Assembly: GCA_030145525.1 (NCBI GenBank)
Contig: JAQYVL010000253.1
Location: 1-32,782 of the forward strand
DNA: 32,782 bases
Direction of reading: 5' to 3'
DNA from: Desulfobacterales bacterium
GTDB lineage: Bacteria > Desulfobacterota > Desulfobacteria > Desulfobacterales > SURF-7
Shown here: positions 1 through 8,502 of the stretch, piece after piece
Layout: each line of letters starts with the position of its first letter
How positions within the stretch are numbered: the stretch's first letter is position 1
Position numbers and translations under genes: made by a program
Notes under the pieces: model-generated
Databases searched by the model: none
The model's input: the letters and a program-made list of their open reading frames with translations, nothing else
Told to the model about the DNA's origin: nothing

Positions 1-1
1 C

Positions 2-682
2 GTGGATGGAGAATCCTTGCGGTTTCAGCTGACTGTAACCGACAACAACGGTCTGCAGGCTCAGGACGTCTGTATCGTCAATATCCTCATGCTGAATGAA
101 CCTCCGGTTGCAGATGCCGGTTCGGATCAGGAGGTTGAAGAAGATGATACGGTTATACTAAATGGCGGGAACTCCACAGACCCTGATGATGGTATCTTCT
201 CTTACCAATGGACCCAATTAAGCGGGACACCTGTTACCTTCTCAGATCCAGGGGCTGCTATAACTGAATTTTCAGCACCCGAGGCTCTTACGGATATGGA
301 TTTTCTGACATTTGAGCTGACTGTTACAGACCACGAGGGTCTAAAAAGCACCGCCTCTTGTATTGTCGGCGTCAAACCGATCTCCGGGGAAAATGACTCC
401 ACACCACCGGAAATTGCAATAGAAGTGCCCACCTCCGGCACTTATTATAAAATAAAAAGTCGCTCTGTTAAACTATCCGGCTATGCCTCTGATAACGTTG
501 CCGTAACAAAAGTGACCTGGAATAGTTCGAGAGGATACAGCGGGACTGCTTCCGGAACTGAAAACTGGGAAGTATCAAAGATAAAAATAAAACCCAGGGT
601 AAACATTATCACGGTAACTGCAGCCGATGCAGCAGGAAACCAGACCAGCACAACCATAACTGTTTACCGCAGCGCCAAATAG
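2..682 (+). CDS. PKD/REJ-like (Ig-like) repeat protein, C-terminal part (5' end outside window)
   Basis: ORF open at the left edge; repeats such as ADAGSDQEVEEDDTVILNGGNSTDPDDGIFSYQWTQLSGTPVTFSDP are typical of PKD/K319L-like domains; C-terminal Ig-like module (PPEIAIEVPTSGTYY...VTVTAADAAGNQ). Confidence 0.85.
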   Translation: MDGESLRFQLTVTDNNGLQAQDVCIVNILMLNEPPVADAGSDQEVEEDDTVILNGGNSTDPDDGIFSYQWTQLSGTPVTFSDPGAAITEFSAPEALTDMDFLTFELTVTDHEGLKSTASCIVGVKPISGENDSTPPEIAIEVPTSGTYYKIKSRSVKLSGYASDNVAVTKVTWNSSRGYSGTASGTENWEVSKIKIKPRVNIITVTAADAAGNQTSTTITVYRSAK

Positions 683-785
683 TACAAAGTACAAGGCATG
701 CTTCTTGAAATCCTAATTGGCTGCTTAAATGGTTTTAAGGCGGTGTAGGAGAATTGCATTCAGCCTTCATATGATTGATGTTCGG

Positions 786-1778
786 CTATTTCCCGTTTTT
801 TTCGTCGGGATTAATAGATTCGAAATGTTCAGGATAATGTTTTCTCATACAACTTGGACAAATACCATGGCTAAACTCAGCTTCCGAATGTGCATGAATA
901 TATTCTTCCATTTGTTTCCATAAGCCTTCGTCATCTCTTATTTGTTTGCAATGGGAGCATATTGGAATAATGCCGCGCAGGGTCTTAATCTCATCAAGAG
1001 CTTTTTGAAGTTTATCTTTTTCATCCTGAAGCCCTTTTTCAGCTTTCACAACAAGATACGTCGCAATAAAAGCAATTATTACGGACAGCAAAACACCGAC
1101 TATTGTCAAAACAACTGTGATATTTTCAAGCCTTGACTGACTTGTTTCAGCCAATACCAGGAAACTATCGGCTTTTCTTCTAGCATATGAGGTTAATTCC
1201 AGCATTTTAGTCTCAAGTTTTACTACATGGTCAGCCCCTTTAGCTTTTGTTATAAGAATTGCGTCTTCTTTATTGCCCGATTTCAGAAGTCGAACAACCT
1301 CTTCTCGTATTGGCTTCCAGTTTACAAAAAGCTGTCTGGTTTGTTTCTCAAGGGCCTGTCCTTCCTCACCGAGAACCTGTCCTCGGACGATATCAAGCTG
1401 CTGATAAACTTTATGCCCATTCTCAGTCACATCATTCAGCGTAGCTTCTATCTCATCAGGAGAGTTTGCTAAAACAACATCTTTCATGCTGCGATGCATT
1501 TTCGTTATGTTAAGAGCTGCATTGAGGGATGCGTTTGAGACAACAAGCGGATGTTTGTGGATCATTCTTGTGAAATCGCCTAATGTTAACAATCCTCTTT
1601 CTGTAATAGTCCCAAAAGAGATGAACAGCACGATGATGAGCAAAAAGCTCAAGGCTAATTTGTGTTTTTTTATTTTGCTTTTTAAGGGGGCCATTGATTT
1701 TCTGTTTTTTCCTTTTTTTTGCAGTTTAACTCCCGCCGACCCCAGTGGAAAGTGTGGATGTACCTTTGGGAAAAGCAA
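786..1778 (-). CDS. Membrane sensor protein with 4HB_MCP-like extracytoplasmic region and C-terminal CxxC...CxxC tail, no kinase or MA domain
   Basis: Two hydrophobic segments (LALSFLLIIVLFISFGTI; ITVVLTIVGVLLSVIIAFIATYLVV), short coiled coil, then LRGIIPICSHCKQIRDDEGLWKQMEEYIHAHSEAEFSHGICPSCMRKHYPEHF. Confidence 0.75.
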   Translation of the reverse strand: MLFPKVHPHFPLGSAGVKLQKKGKNRKSMAPLKSKIKKHKLALSFLLIIVLFISFGTITERGLLTLGDFTRMIHKHPLVVSNASLNAALNITKMHRSMKDVVLANSPDEIEATLNDVTENGHKVYQQLDIVRGQVLGEEGQALEKQTRQLFVNWKPIREEVVRLLKSGNKEDAILITKAKGADHVVKLETKMLELTSYARRKADSFLVLAETSQSRLENITVVLTIVGVLLSVIIAFIATYLVVKAEKGLQDEKDKLQKALDEIKTLRGIIPICSHCKQIRDDEGLWKQMEEYIHAHSEAEFSHGICPSCMRKHYPEHFESINPDEKNGK

Positions 1779-1846
1779 TTAAAAATCAGGAAACAGCTCA
1801 AGCGCCATAATGCTGTCCATGTGCTGAATAGTGCGGTTATATGCTG

Positions 1847-2248
1847 CTACTTTGACTTTTGATATTTATAAATTTTCGAAACAAGTTCATTGCGATCAAA
1901 GTAAACCTCGTTGCGTCTGATTAATCCGTCATCATTAAATTGAACAAAACAGACGCCTATGCATTCAATAGTTTCTGAACCAACCGGTATTTTTGCCAGC
2001 CACTTGTTTAAAAACCCGCCTTCCATAGGAATTGGCTCAATCTGTGTCCAAACCCATTCCGGATTCTGTGCAAGTAATTTACGAAAATATGATAGCAATT
2101 CATCTTTACCACTAACTCCGTTGGGAATAGCCGGATCAAGATACAGCGCATCATCGGAATAAAAATCAGCCAGCTTTTCAGGGTTATTGCCGGTCCATGC
2201 AGGCAGCCATTTTGAAGCGAATTCCCTGGCCTGTTCTTTTGTCATCAT
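1847..2248 (-). CDS. SnoaL/NTF2-like nuclear transport factor 2 family protein
   Basis: 133 aa; FASKWLPAWTGNNPEKLADFYSDDALYLDPAIPNGVSGKDELLSYFRKLL is typical of SnoaL-like polyketide cyclase folds. Confidence 0.75.
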   Translation of the reverse strand: MMTKEQAREFASKWLPAWTGNNPEKLADFYSDDALYLDPAIPNGVSGKDELLSYFRKLLAQNPEWVWTQIEPIPMEGGFLNKWLAKIPVGSETIECIGVCFVQFNDDGLIRRNEVYFDRNELVSKIYKYQKSK

Positions 2249-2300
2249 AATTTAAGCCACTCCTCTCTCTTTGGCATTTAATGCACGCCATCTGTTTACG

Positions 2301-2918
2301 TTACTTTTGAACAGCCGAACCCCAATAATTAAAACTTGCCGGTTTCCATCCGGGAATGTACATTGTTTCGATGTTATTAATCTTGAATCCTCCCTGCTCA
2401 ATGAGATTCGGTATAGGCCTGTTTAAATGGCATCCCCCTCCCATTCGCTTCCAGACCGGATTTATTCGATTCTGCCATCGACGAACATCTTCATCGGGAG
2501 CAAGTCCATGCTCGCAGAAAAGCAGCTCGCCTCCCGGCTTTAAGACTCGGCGCATTTCACCCAGTGCTTGAAGTACATCTTTAATCGTACACAATGTATA
2601 TGTAACCAAAACCGTATCAGCACTCTTTGACTCCAATGGAATCTCTTCACCGGACAAACCTATGAACTCAACCTCAAATGGAATATCTATCGCTCGTTTT
2701 TCAGCCATATTCCGCATCTGAGCAGACGGGTCCAACCCCCAGACGTACTCAACACTTGACAAGTCGTAAAATTGTAAATTCAATCCGGAGCCTATGCCGA
2801 TTTCCAAAACACGGCCCTTTGCCAGAGGCACAATCTTTTTGCGCTGATATATGACCGGTTTCTGGCTGCAAAGAAATTCGGTTATCCTCGGCAGGATGTA
2901 TTTTTCGTATAATCCCAT
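2301..2918 (-). CDS. Class I SAM-dependent methyltransferase
   Basis: Motif I VLEIGIGSGLNLQFY; LGEMRRVLKPGGELLFCEHG; UbiE/Methyltransf_11-like. Confidence 0.9.
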   Translation of the reverse strand: MGLYEKYILPRITEFLCSQKPVIYQRKKIVPLAKGRVLEIGIGSGLNLQFYDLSSVEYVWGLDPSAQMRNMAEKRAIDIPFEVEFIGLSGEEIPLESKSADTVLVTYTLCTIKDVLQALGEMRRVLKPGGELLFCEHGLAPDEDVRRWQNRINPVWKRMGGGCHLNRPIPNLIEQGGFKINNIETMYIPGWKPASFNYWGSAVQK

Positions 2919-2938
2919 TTGTCCTCTCTATCTATAGC

Positions 2939-3520
2939 TCATTTCTCAAAAAGAGAAAAAAGCTCGCTGTCAAGCCGTTCAAGCACTTCCCGGGGAGGGT
3001 CGGCGTCAAGACCGACGGCCGGGAGGATATACCGTTCAAACACCAGCATGCCAAGCCCGTAGGCAAGGATTGATGCAACAATATTTCGAGGGTCTATTTT
3101 GGAAGTGATCGATTTTTCTTCCTGCTCCCGGCGCACCAGGTCTACAAGTTTTCTGACAAACGGGAAATTACTCTGAATTTCTCCTTCGTCTTTCCCGTCA
3201 AGAAAAGTGCGGGCCATTACACGCCAGAACATGTCATTTTTGCGAATTGCTTTTGATGAACGCAATACACTACTTAAAAAATCATCCGGATCACCGATTT
3301 CTTCCCGGATACCGGCTGCAAGGGCTTCCTGGGTTTGCCTTCGGAGGGCTTCTTTGGAACCGAAATGGCGGTGAATAAGGCCGTGATTCACACCTGCCCT
3401 GTCGGCAATTTTGCGAAGCGAAACCGCTTCAACGCCTTTTTCTGAAAAAAGCTCCGCTGCTGCCCGAATCAGAGCGGTCACCACTTCATCCCGGCCATGG
3501 GGTTTCTTTGTATTTGCCAT
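2939..3520 (-). CDS. TetR/AcrR family transcriptional regulator
   Basis: TetR HTH: ALIRAAAELFSEKGVEAVSLRKIADRAGVNHGLIHRHFGSKEAL. Start placed at 3520 (MANTKKPHGRDE, preceded by GGGGAG) rather than 3580, because the upstream codons lie in a dispersed repeat. Confidence 0.85.
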   Translation of the reverse strand: MANTKKPHGRDEVVTALIRAAAELFSEKGVEAVSLRKIADRAGVNHGLIHRHFGSKEALRRQTQEALAAGIREEIGDPDDFLSSVLRSSKAIRKNDMFWRVMARTFLDGKDEGEIQSNFPFVRKLVDLVRREQEEKSITSKIDPRNIVASILAYGLGMLVFERYILPAVGLDADPPREVLERLDSELFSLFEK

Positions 3521-3554
3521 TATGAAAAATGTCTCCCCATAATCAAATTTAATT

Positions 3555-3576
3555 TTTGATGGCTTCGTAAAAAGCA
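3555..3576 (-). repeat. Partial copy (one arm) of the dispersed inverted-repeat element
   Basis: tttgatggcttcgtaaaaagca is the reverse complement of the 15488-15509 arm with 20/22 identity. Confidence 0.7.
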
Positions 3577-4977
3577 TCACATCTTATATTTTTCAAGCTT
3601 TCGATAAAAGGTTGCGCGCCCGATACCCAGTTTTTTTGCCGCAAGCGTCAAATTGCCATGGGTGATATGCAGTGCATGCTGAATTGCCTTTCTTTCCAGC
3701 TCCCTCATGGGTATGATTTTTTGCCGGGAAATCACATCTTCTCCTGCATCATCACCGGTTAAGGCCGGCATCGAACATTGACGCCCCGTCCTCTCCCCAT
3801 AATTTCTGCGGATAGCGGCAGGCAGATTCATCAGCATCAATGTATCACCTTCTGCTGCCACAACGGATCGATATATCACATTTTCAAGTTCCCGGACGTT
3901 TCCGGGCCAGTCATAATCCAAAAGGGCTTCCATTACGGAAGGATCTATCATTGAAACATCTTTACCGGTTTCTTCCCGATATTTCTCAAAAAAATGATCT
4001 GCAAGAGCCATGATATCCTCTTTTCTCTCTCGCAGCGGCGGCAGGGAAATATGATAAACAAACAGCCTGTAATAAAGATCTTCTCTAAAATTTCCAGCCT
4101 TAACCTCTTCCTCTAAATCCTTATTGGTAGCTGATATAATACGTACATCAGCAGTTTTTTTTGAGCTTCCCCCAACCCGCTCAAAGGTTTTATCCTGTAA
4201 GAACCTCAGGAGTTTAATCTGTAGAGACGGAGACATCTCGCCAATTTCATCCAGAAATAGAGTGCCCCCTTTTGTTTTCTCAATTTTTCCGACTCTGGTT
4301 GAAACAGCCCCTGTAAAAGCTCCTTTCTCGTGTCCGAAAAACTCGCTTTCCTGAAGATTTTCCGGTATTCCACCGCAGTTTACGGCCTCAAAAGGCCCAT
4401 CCCTTCGAATTCCCTTAAAATGTATGGCTCGGGATACCATCTCCTTTCCGGTTCCGCTTTCACCGGAAATAAATACGTTGATATTTGTTTCCAAAACATT
4501 TTCGATCTTTCTGTAAACCTTTTGCATGGAATCACTTTTGCCGATTATATTATCAAAGGAATAGGTCTGCCCCAGCGCCTTTCGAAGCTTGTAAATTTCT
4601 TTGGTCATGGAATGTTTTTCAACCGCCTTTTCTAATGATGCAAAAAGACGATGCCGATCAATAGGCTTGGTTATATAGTCATATGCTCCCTGCTTCATGG
4701 CCTCCACTGCGATATCAAGAGACTCTGCCGCTGTTACCATGACAACAGGAAGGTCGGGAGCCTTGATTCGAACCTGCTTCAGGGTTTCAACTCCATCCAT
4801 TCCGGGCATCATGATATCAAGGCAGACGGCATCAGGACCATCTTTCAGGGCTTCAAGAAAAGTAAATCCGTCTGCGAATTCCCGAACCTCGTAATCATCA
4901 TCCATCCAGCAGGAAATCAGTTTTCTCGTACTGGGCTGGTCATCCACAATAAAAATAAGCTTTTTTTTCATGTTCAC
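3577..4977 (-). CDS. Sigma-54-dependent response regulator (NtrC family: REC-AAA+-Fis HTH)
   Basis: REC domain (VDDQPSTRKL, CLDIMMPGMDGVETL); GESGTGKE and GAFTGA; C-terminal Fis-type HTH (HGNLTLAAKKLGIGRATFYRKLEKYKM). Confidence 0.95.
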   Translation of the reverse strand: MNMKKKLIFIVDDQPSTRKLISCWMDDDYEVREFADGFTFLEALKDGPDAVCLDIMMPGMDGVETLKQVRIKAPDLPVVMVTAAESLDIAVEAMKQGAYDYITKPIDRHRLFASLEKAVEKHSMTKEIYKLRKALGQTYSFDNIIGKSDSMQKVYRKIENVLETNINVFISGESGTGKEMVSRAIHFKGIRRDGPFEAVNCGGIPENLQESEFFGHEKGAFTGAVSTRVGKIEKTKGGTLFLDEIGEMSPSLQIKLLRFLQDKTFERVGGSSKKTADVRIISATNKDLEEEVKAGNFREDLYYRLFVYHISLPPLRERKEDIMALADHFFEKYREETGKDVSMIDPSVMEALLDYDWPGNVRELENVIYRSVVAAEGDTLMLMNLPAAIRRNYGERTGRQCSMPALTGDDAGEDVISRQKIIPMRELERKAIQHALHITHGNLTLAAKKLGIGRATFYRKLEKYKM

Positions 4978-5015
4978 CTGTACAGAAAAGATTACACCTG
5001 TTTCCGAATCTCTTT

Positions 5016-5735
5016 CTAAAATGCTTCCTTGATCTCCAAAACAACTTTTTCGGCTGCCTTGACAGGATCTCCGGCATCCCGGATCGACCTGCCGATAACC
5101 AGATAATCAGAACCGTTTTGTATCGCCTGCGCCGGCGTCATAACACGTTTTTGATCATCCTTGCCGGTGGCTTCCCATATCGGTCTGATTCCGGGCGTTA
5201 TCGCGAGAAACTCCCGGCCGAGTTCCTTTTTGATGACTCCTGCCTCATGGCCGGAACATACAACACCTCTGCAGCCGGCATTTTTGGCCATGGCCGCTCG
5301 CTTTAAAACCAGCCTTTCCATGTCTTGGAAAAATTGTTCCTGAAAACCGGCTGAACGAATTTCTTCACTGCTTACACTGGTTAAAACCGTTACGCCCAGG
5401 ACACCGAGCTTTCCCCTGCATCCCTCCACTGCGGCCTCAAGCATTTTTTGAGACTCTCCGCAATGAACCGTAGCAAAAGCGACATCAAGATCGGCAACGA
5501 CCGCCATTGCCCTTCGAACCGTCTCCGGTATATCGTGAAGCTTGAGATCTAAAAAAATATCCGTATCTCCCGCATCTTTGATCATCCGGATGACCTCCGG
5601 CCCCTCTTTAATAAACAGTTCCAGGCCAACCTTGAACATGCCGACATGGCCGGTAAGAAGGTCAACAAGAGGCCGGGCCTTTTCAAGGGATGGCACATCA
5701 AGGGGGAAAATAATAAAGTCCTTTGCCGGTTTCAT
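5016..5735 (-). CDS. pyrF: Orotidine 5'-phosphate decarboxylase
   Basis: FLDLKLHDIPETVRRA, CRGVVCSGHEA, ITPGIRP, DYLVIGRSIRDAGDP. Start at 5735 (MKPAKDFIIFPLDVP) preceded by AGGAGG. Confidence 0.95.
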   Translation of the reverse strand: MKPAKDFIIFPLDVPSLEKARPLVDLLTGHVGMFKVGLELFIKEGPEVIRMIKDAGDTDIFLDLKLHDIPETVRRAMAVVADLDVAFATVHCGESQKMLEAAVEGCRGKLGVLGVTVLTSVSSEEIRSAGFQEQFFQDMERLVLKRAAMAKNAGCRGVVCSGHEAGVIKKELGREFLAITPGIRPIWEATGKDDQKRVMTPAQAIQNGSDYLVIGRSIRDAGDPVKAAEKVVLEIKEAF

Positions 5736-6009
5736 GTGAATCGCCTCCTGCGGCTTTCCTGTTTTCATGATTATTTTTATGATGTTACCATAACCCACAT
5801 TCAATTTGCCATAAAGTCTTTTTTTTAAGCGGTCTTGATGCTATTGTAAAAAAAGAGGATTCAATGCCGCCTGTTTCAGATCAAATAAATACTTGTTTCA
5901 GGCAGTTTAATGATGCCAAATACTCGATAATATGGTATAAAGATTCTGTTGCGGAAAAACATACGGATTCGGAAACGAAAATACAAGTCAGATCCCAGGG
6001 AATTGTAAA

Positions 6010-6726
6010 ATGGCAATATCAGAAGAAGATTATAGCTATGTTCAATGGAAAGACCTGAAAAACACACAGGACCAGACTGTTTATTCTTTTGGGCTGATTG
6101 TTCAAAAAATGCGAACAGAAGTCACAAACCTGATCAATACGACCGGTGAACAGGCATCCTCAACCCCGCTTACACAATCCAATTTTGTATCGCTTAAAAT
6201 CCTCTTCCGGTTAAAAGAATGCATGCTCTCAATCGAACTGCTGATCTCAAAGGGACTTGCCAGAGATGCCGCTGTTTTGCTTATCACTCTTATGAAACTT
6301 CGGCTTGAAATGCAGTATATCACCCGGAATCCTTCTCATGCCGGTGATTGGATCTCCGACTACAAACAGAACAAATCCACCTGGTCTGTTGATTTTTTAA
6401 TCCGGGAACTCTTTCCAAACAATGAGGACCATGTTACGGAACGATCAAACTATGAATACCTTTTAAAGATGAAGCAAAGTGATCCCATGGGCAGTCAGCC
6501 GAGCTTTCCGGTTAAAGATAATGATTTTACCCATACGGACAGAAATGACCTTGCCGTATGCCTGTTCTGTGAAGGGAGTGAATGCTACCGGACACTGAAA
6601 GCGGCTTCCGCTGATTTCTCCGATTCAGGTTTCAGCATCAGCGCCAATGAAAATGCCATTGAGGAACTCAATGAGTTAAAAGAAAAGCTGCTGTCACTGC
6701 GCGAAATCAAGCGGTCTAAGGTATAA
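6010..6726 (+). CDS. DUF5677-like hypothetical protein
   Basis: 238 aa ORF with an AGGGAA-type RBS; SIELLISKGLARDAAVLLITLMKLRLEMQYI resembles DUF5677/HEPN-like helical proteins. Confidence 0.55.
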   Translation: MAISEEDYSYVQWKDLKNTQDQTVYSFGLIVQKMRTEVTNLINTTGEQASSTPLTQSNFVSLKILFRLKECMLSIELLISKGLARDAAVLLITLMKLRLEMQYITRNPSHAGDWISDYKQNKSTWSVDFLIRELFPNNEDHVTERSNYEYLLKMKQSDPMGSQPSFPVKDNDFTHTDRNDLAVCLFCEGSECYRTLKAASADFSDSGFSISANENAIEELNELKEKLLSLREIKRSKV

Positions 6727-6736
6727 AACAGTTAAA

Positions 6737-8155
6737 ATGGAACCGATCGAGAACAAGGAAAATGTGTTACGAAAGCTCCCCGGTGTCGACCGAATTCTTG
6801 AACTTTCAAAGGAAAATGGCCGATACAACGATATCCCGAAATCCGTTCTTGTGAACTCCATACGTTTTGTAATCGAAGAACTCCGCGCACACATAATTAA
6901 AAATGAAGCCCCCATTTCCATCGAGACCCAAAACATACTCGACCGGGTCAGGCAAAAGGTTGAAGAAAACATGCAGCCGAATCTTCGACGGATGGTGAAT
7001 GGAACCGGCGTTGTGATTCATACAAACCTGGGGCGGTCCCTGCTTGCAAAAGAGGCGGTTGCAGGCATTGATGAGATTGCCGCCGCCTATTCCAACCTTG
7101 AGTTCGACATATCAAAAGGCAAAAGAGGACTCCGGTACAGCGCCATTGAGGAACTCCTGTGCCAAATCAGCGGCGCCGAAGCGGGCATGGCTGTAAACAA
7201 CAATGCCGCCGCCGTACTCCTGTGCCTTGAAACCATGGCAAAAGGCAAAGAAGTAATTGTTTCAAGAGGCGAACTTGTGGAAATCGGAGGTTCCTTTAGA
7301 ATACCGGACGTAATGGCAAAAAGCGGCGGCATCCTGAGAGAGGTGGGAACCACCAACAGAACCCATGCCAGGGATTACGAGGCTGCTGTGGCACAGAATA
7401 CCGGCCTTCTTTTAAAAGTCCATACCAGCAATTACAGCGTTATGGGATTTACAGCAGAAGTATCGCTGAAAGAACTGGTGGAAATCGGGGCGGAGCATCA
7501 TCTTCCGGTCATGGAAGATCTGGGCAGCGGTACATTTGTTGATTTTTCAAAATATGGTCTCGCAAAAGAACCCACGGTTCAGGAATCCGTGAGCACTGGA
7601 GTAGACGTTGTCACATTCAGCGGTGACAAGCTTCTTGGCGGCCCCCAGGCCGGGCTCATTGTCGGGAAAAGAGAGATTATTGAAAAAATCAGGAAAAACC
7701 CCCTGACAAGAGCGCTCCGCATTGACAAACTTACCCTGGCCGCGCTGGAGCGAACACTCAGACTTTACCGGGACCCCGACCATGTGGTAAAAGCAATTCC
7801 CACCCTCCGCATGCTGACAGAACCTTTCGAACATATTGAAAAAAAAGCGGCTCGGTTATTGAGATCCCTGGAAAAACTTGAAGAACCCCGCCTTCGGGTC
7901 AGCACAAAAAACATATCTTCAAAAACCGGCGGAGGTTCCCTTCCGCTTCTCAATCTTCCAAGTAAATGCTTGGAACTGCAAATAAAAAATATGACCGCCA
8001 GCAGAATTGAAAAAGCCATGCGGGCAAATGATCCGCCAATTATCGGTAGAATCGAAGATGATATTTTCATAATCGACCTTCGAACCGTGCTGGATGATGA
8101 ATCTTCCATCATATGCGATGCAGTTACCGGTATCCTTCAGAAGCCCGGCAAATAA
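6737..8155 (+). CDS. selA: L-seryl-tRNA(Sec) selenium transferase
   Basis: RRMVNGTGVVIHTNLGRSLLA, YSNLEFDISKGKRGLRY, PVMEDLGSGTFVDFSKYGL, VDVVTFSGDKLLGGPQAGLIVGK (PLP lysine region). Confidence 0.95.
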   Translation: MEPIENKENVLRKLPGVDRILELSKENGRYNDIPKSVLVNSIRFVIEELRAHIIKNEAPISIETQNILDRVRQKVEENMQPNLRRMVNGTGVVIHTNLGRSLLAKEAVAGIDEIAAAYSNLEFDISKGKRGLRYSAIEELLCQISGAEAGMAVNNNAAAVLLCLETMAKGKEVIVSRGELVEIGGSFRIPDVMAKSGGILREVGTTNRTHARDYEAAVAQNTGLLLKVHTSNYSVMGFTAEVSLKELVEIGAEHHLPVMEDLGSGTFVDFSKYGLAKEPTVQESVSTGVDVVTFSGDKLLGGPQAGLIVGKREIIEKIRKNPLTRALRIDKLTLAALERTLRLYRDPDHVVKAIPTLRMLTEPFEHIEKKAARLLRSLEKLEEPRLRVSTKNISSKTGGGSLPLLNLPSKCLELQIKNMTASRIEKAMRANDPPIIGRIEDDIFIIDLRTVLDDESSIICDAVTGILQKPGK

Positions 8156-8266
8156 ATTTCTTGAATATAAATTGTTTTTCGTCCATATATATTTTTCGCA
8201 AAGGGCAGGCTGATGTTTTCAGGGAAGCGTTTTGCAATTGCCTGAATGGATTAGGAGATACAAATT

Positions 8267-8497
8267 ATGCCGATATATGAATATCGTTGTAAAAAATGTG
8301 ACGTAGATTTTGAATATCTTGTCTTTGGTTCGGATGAGCCAAAGGTCTGCCCCACCTGCGGGGGCAAAAAGGTTACCCGGCTGATGTCTGCATGTGGATT
8401 TAAGACAAAGGGGAGCGGCGGTGAAACCGTGAGTTCCTCCGCCGGCTCATCATGCGGGGGCTGCTCTGCCTCCAGCTGTTCCGGCTGCGGGAGTTAG
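8267..8497 (+). CDS. FmdB-family zinc ribbon protein
   Basis: MPIYEYRCKKCDVDFEYLV...CPTCGGKKVTRLMSACGF, with a Ser/Gly/Cys-rich tail. Confidence 0.9.
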   Translation: MPIYEYRCKKCDVDFEYLVFGSDEPKVCPTCGGKKVTRLMSACGFKTKGSGGETVSSSAGSSCGGCSASSCSGCGS

Positions 8498-8502
8498 AAA
8501 AC

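Noticed and set aside
942-1782. Plus-strand ORFs inside the sensor gene (942-1136, 1227-1472, 1486-1782)
   Set aside because: Antisense to the coherent minus-strand sensor ORF; no domain recognised.
5864-6067. Small overlapping ORFs on both strands (5864-6058 +, 5876-6067 -)
   Set aside because: No RBS/domain support and both overlap the start of the 6010-6726 gene; treated as spurious.
8156-8266. Possible selC or other tRNA in the gap after selA
   Set aside because: No cloverleaf, GGTTCRANTCC T-loop or CCA end could be seen by eye.
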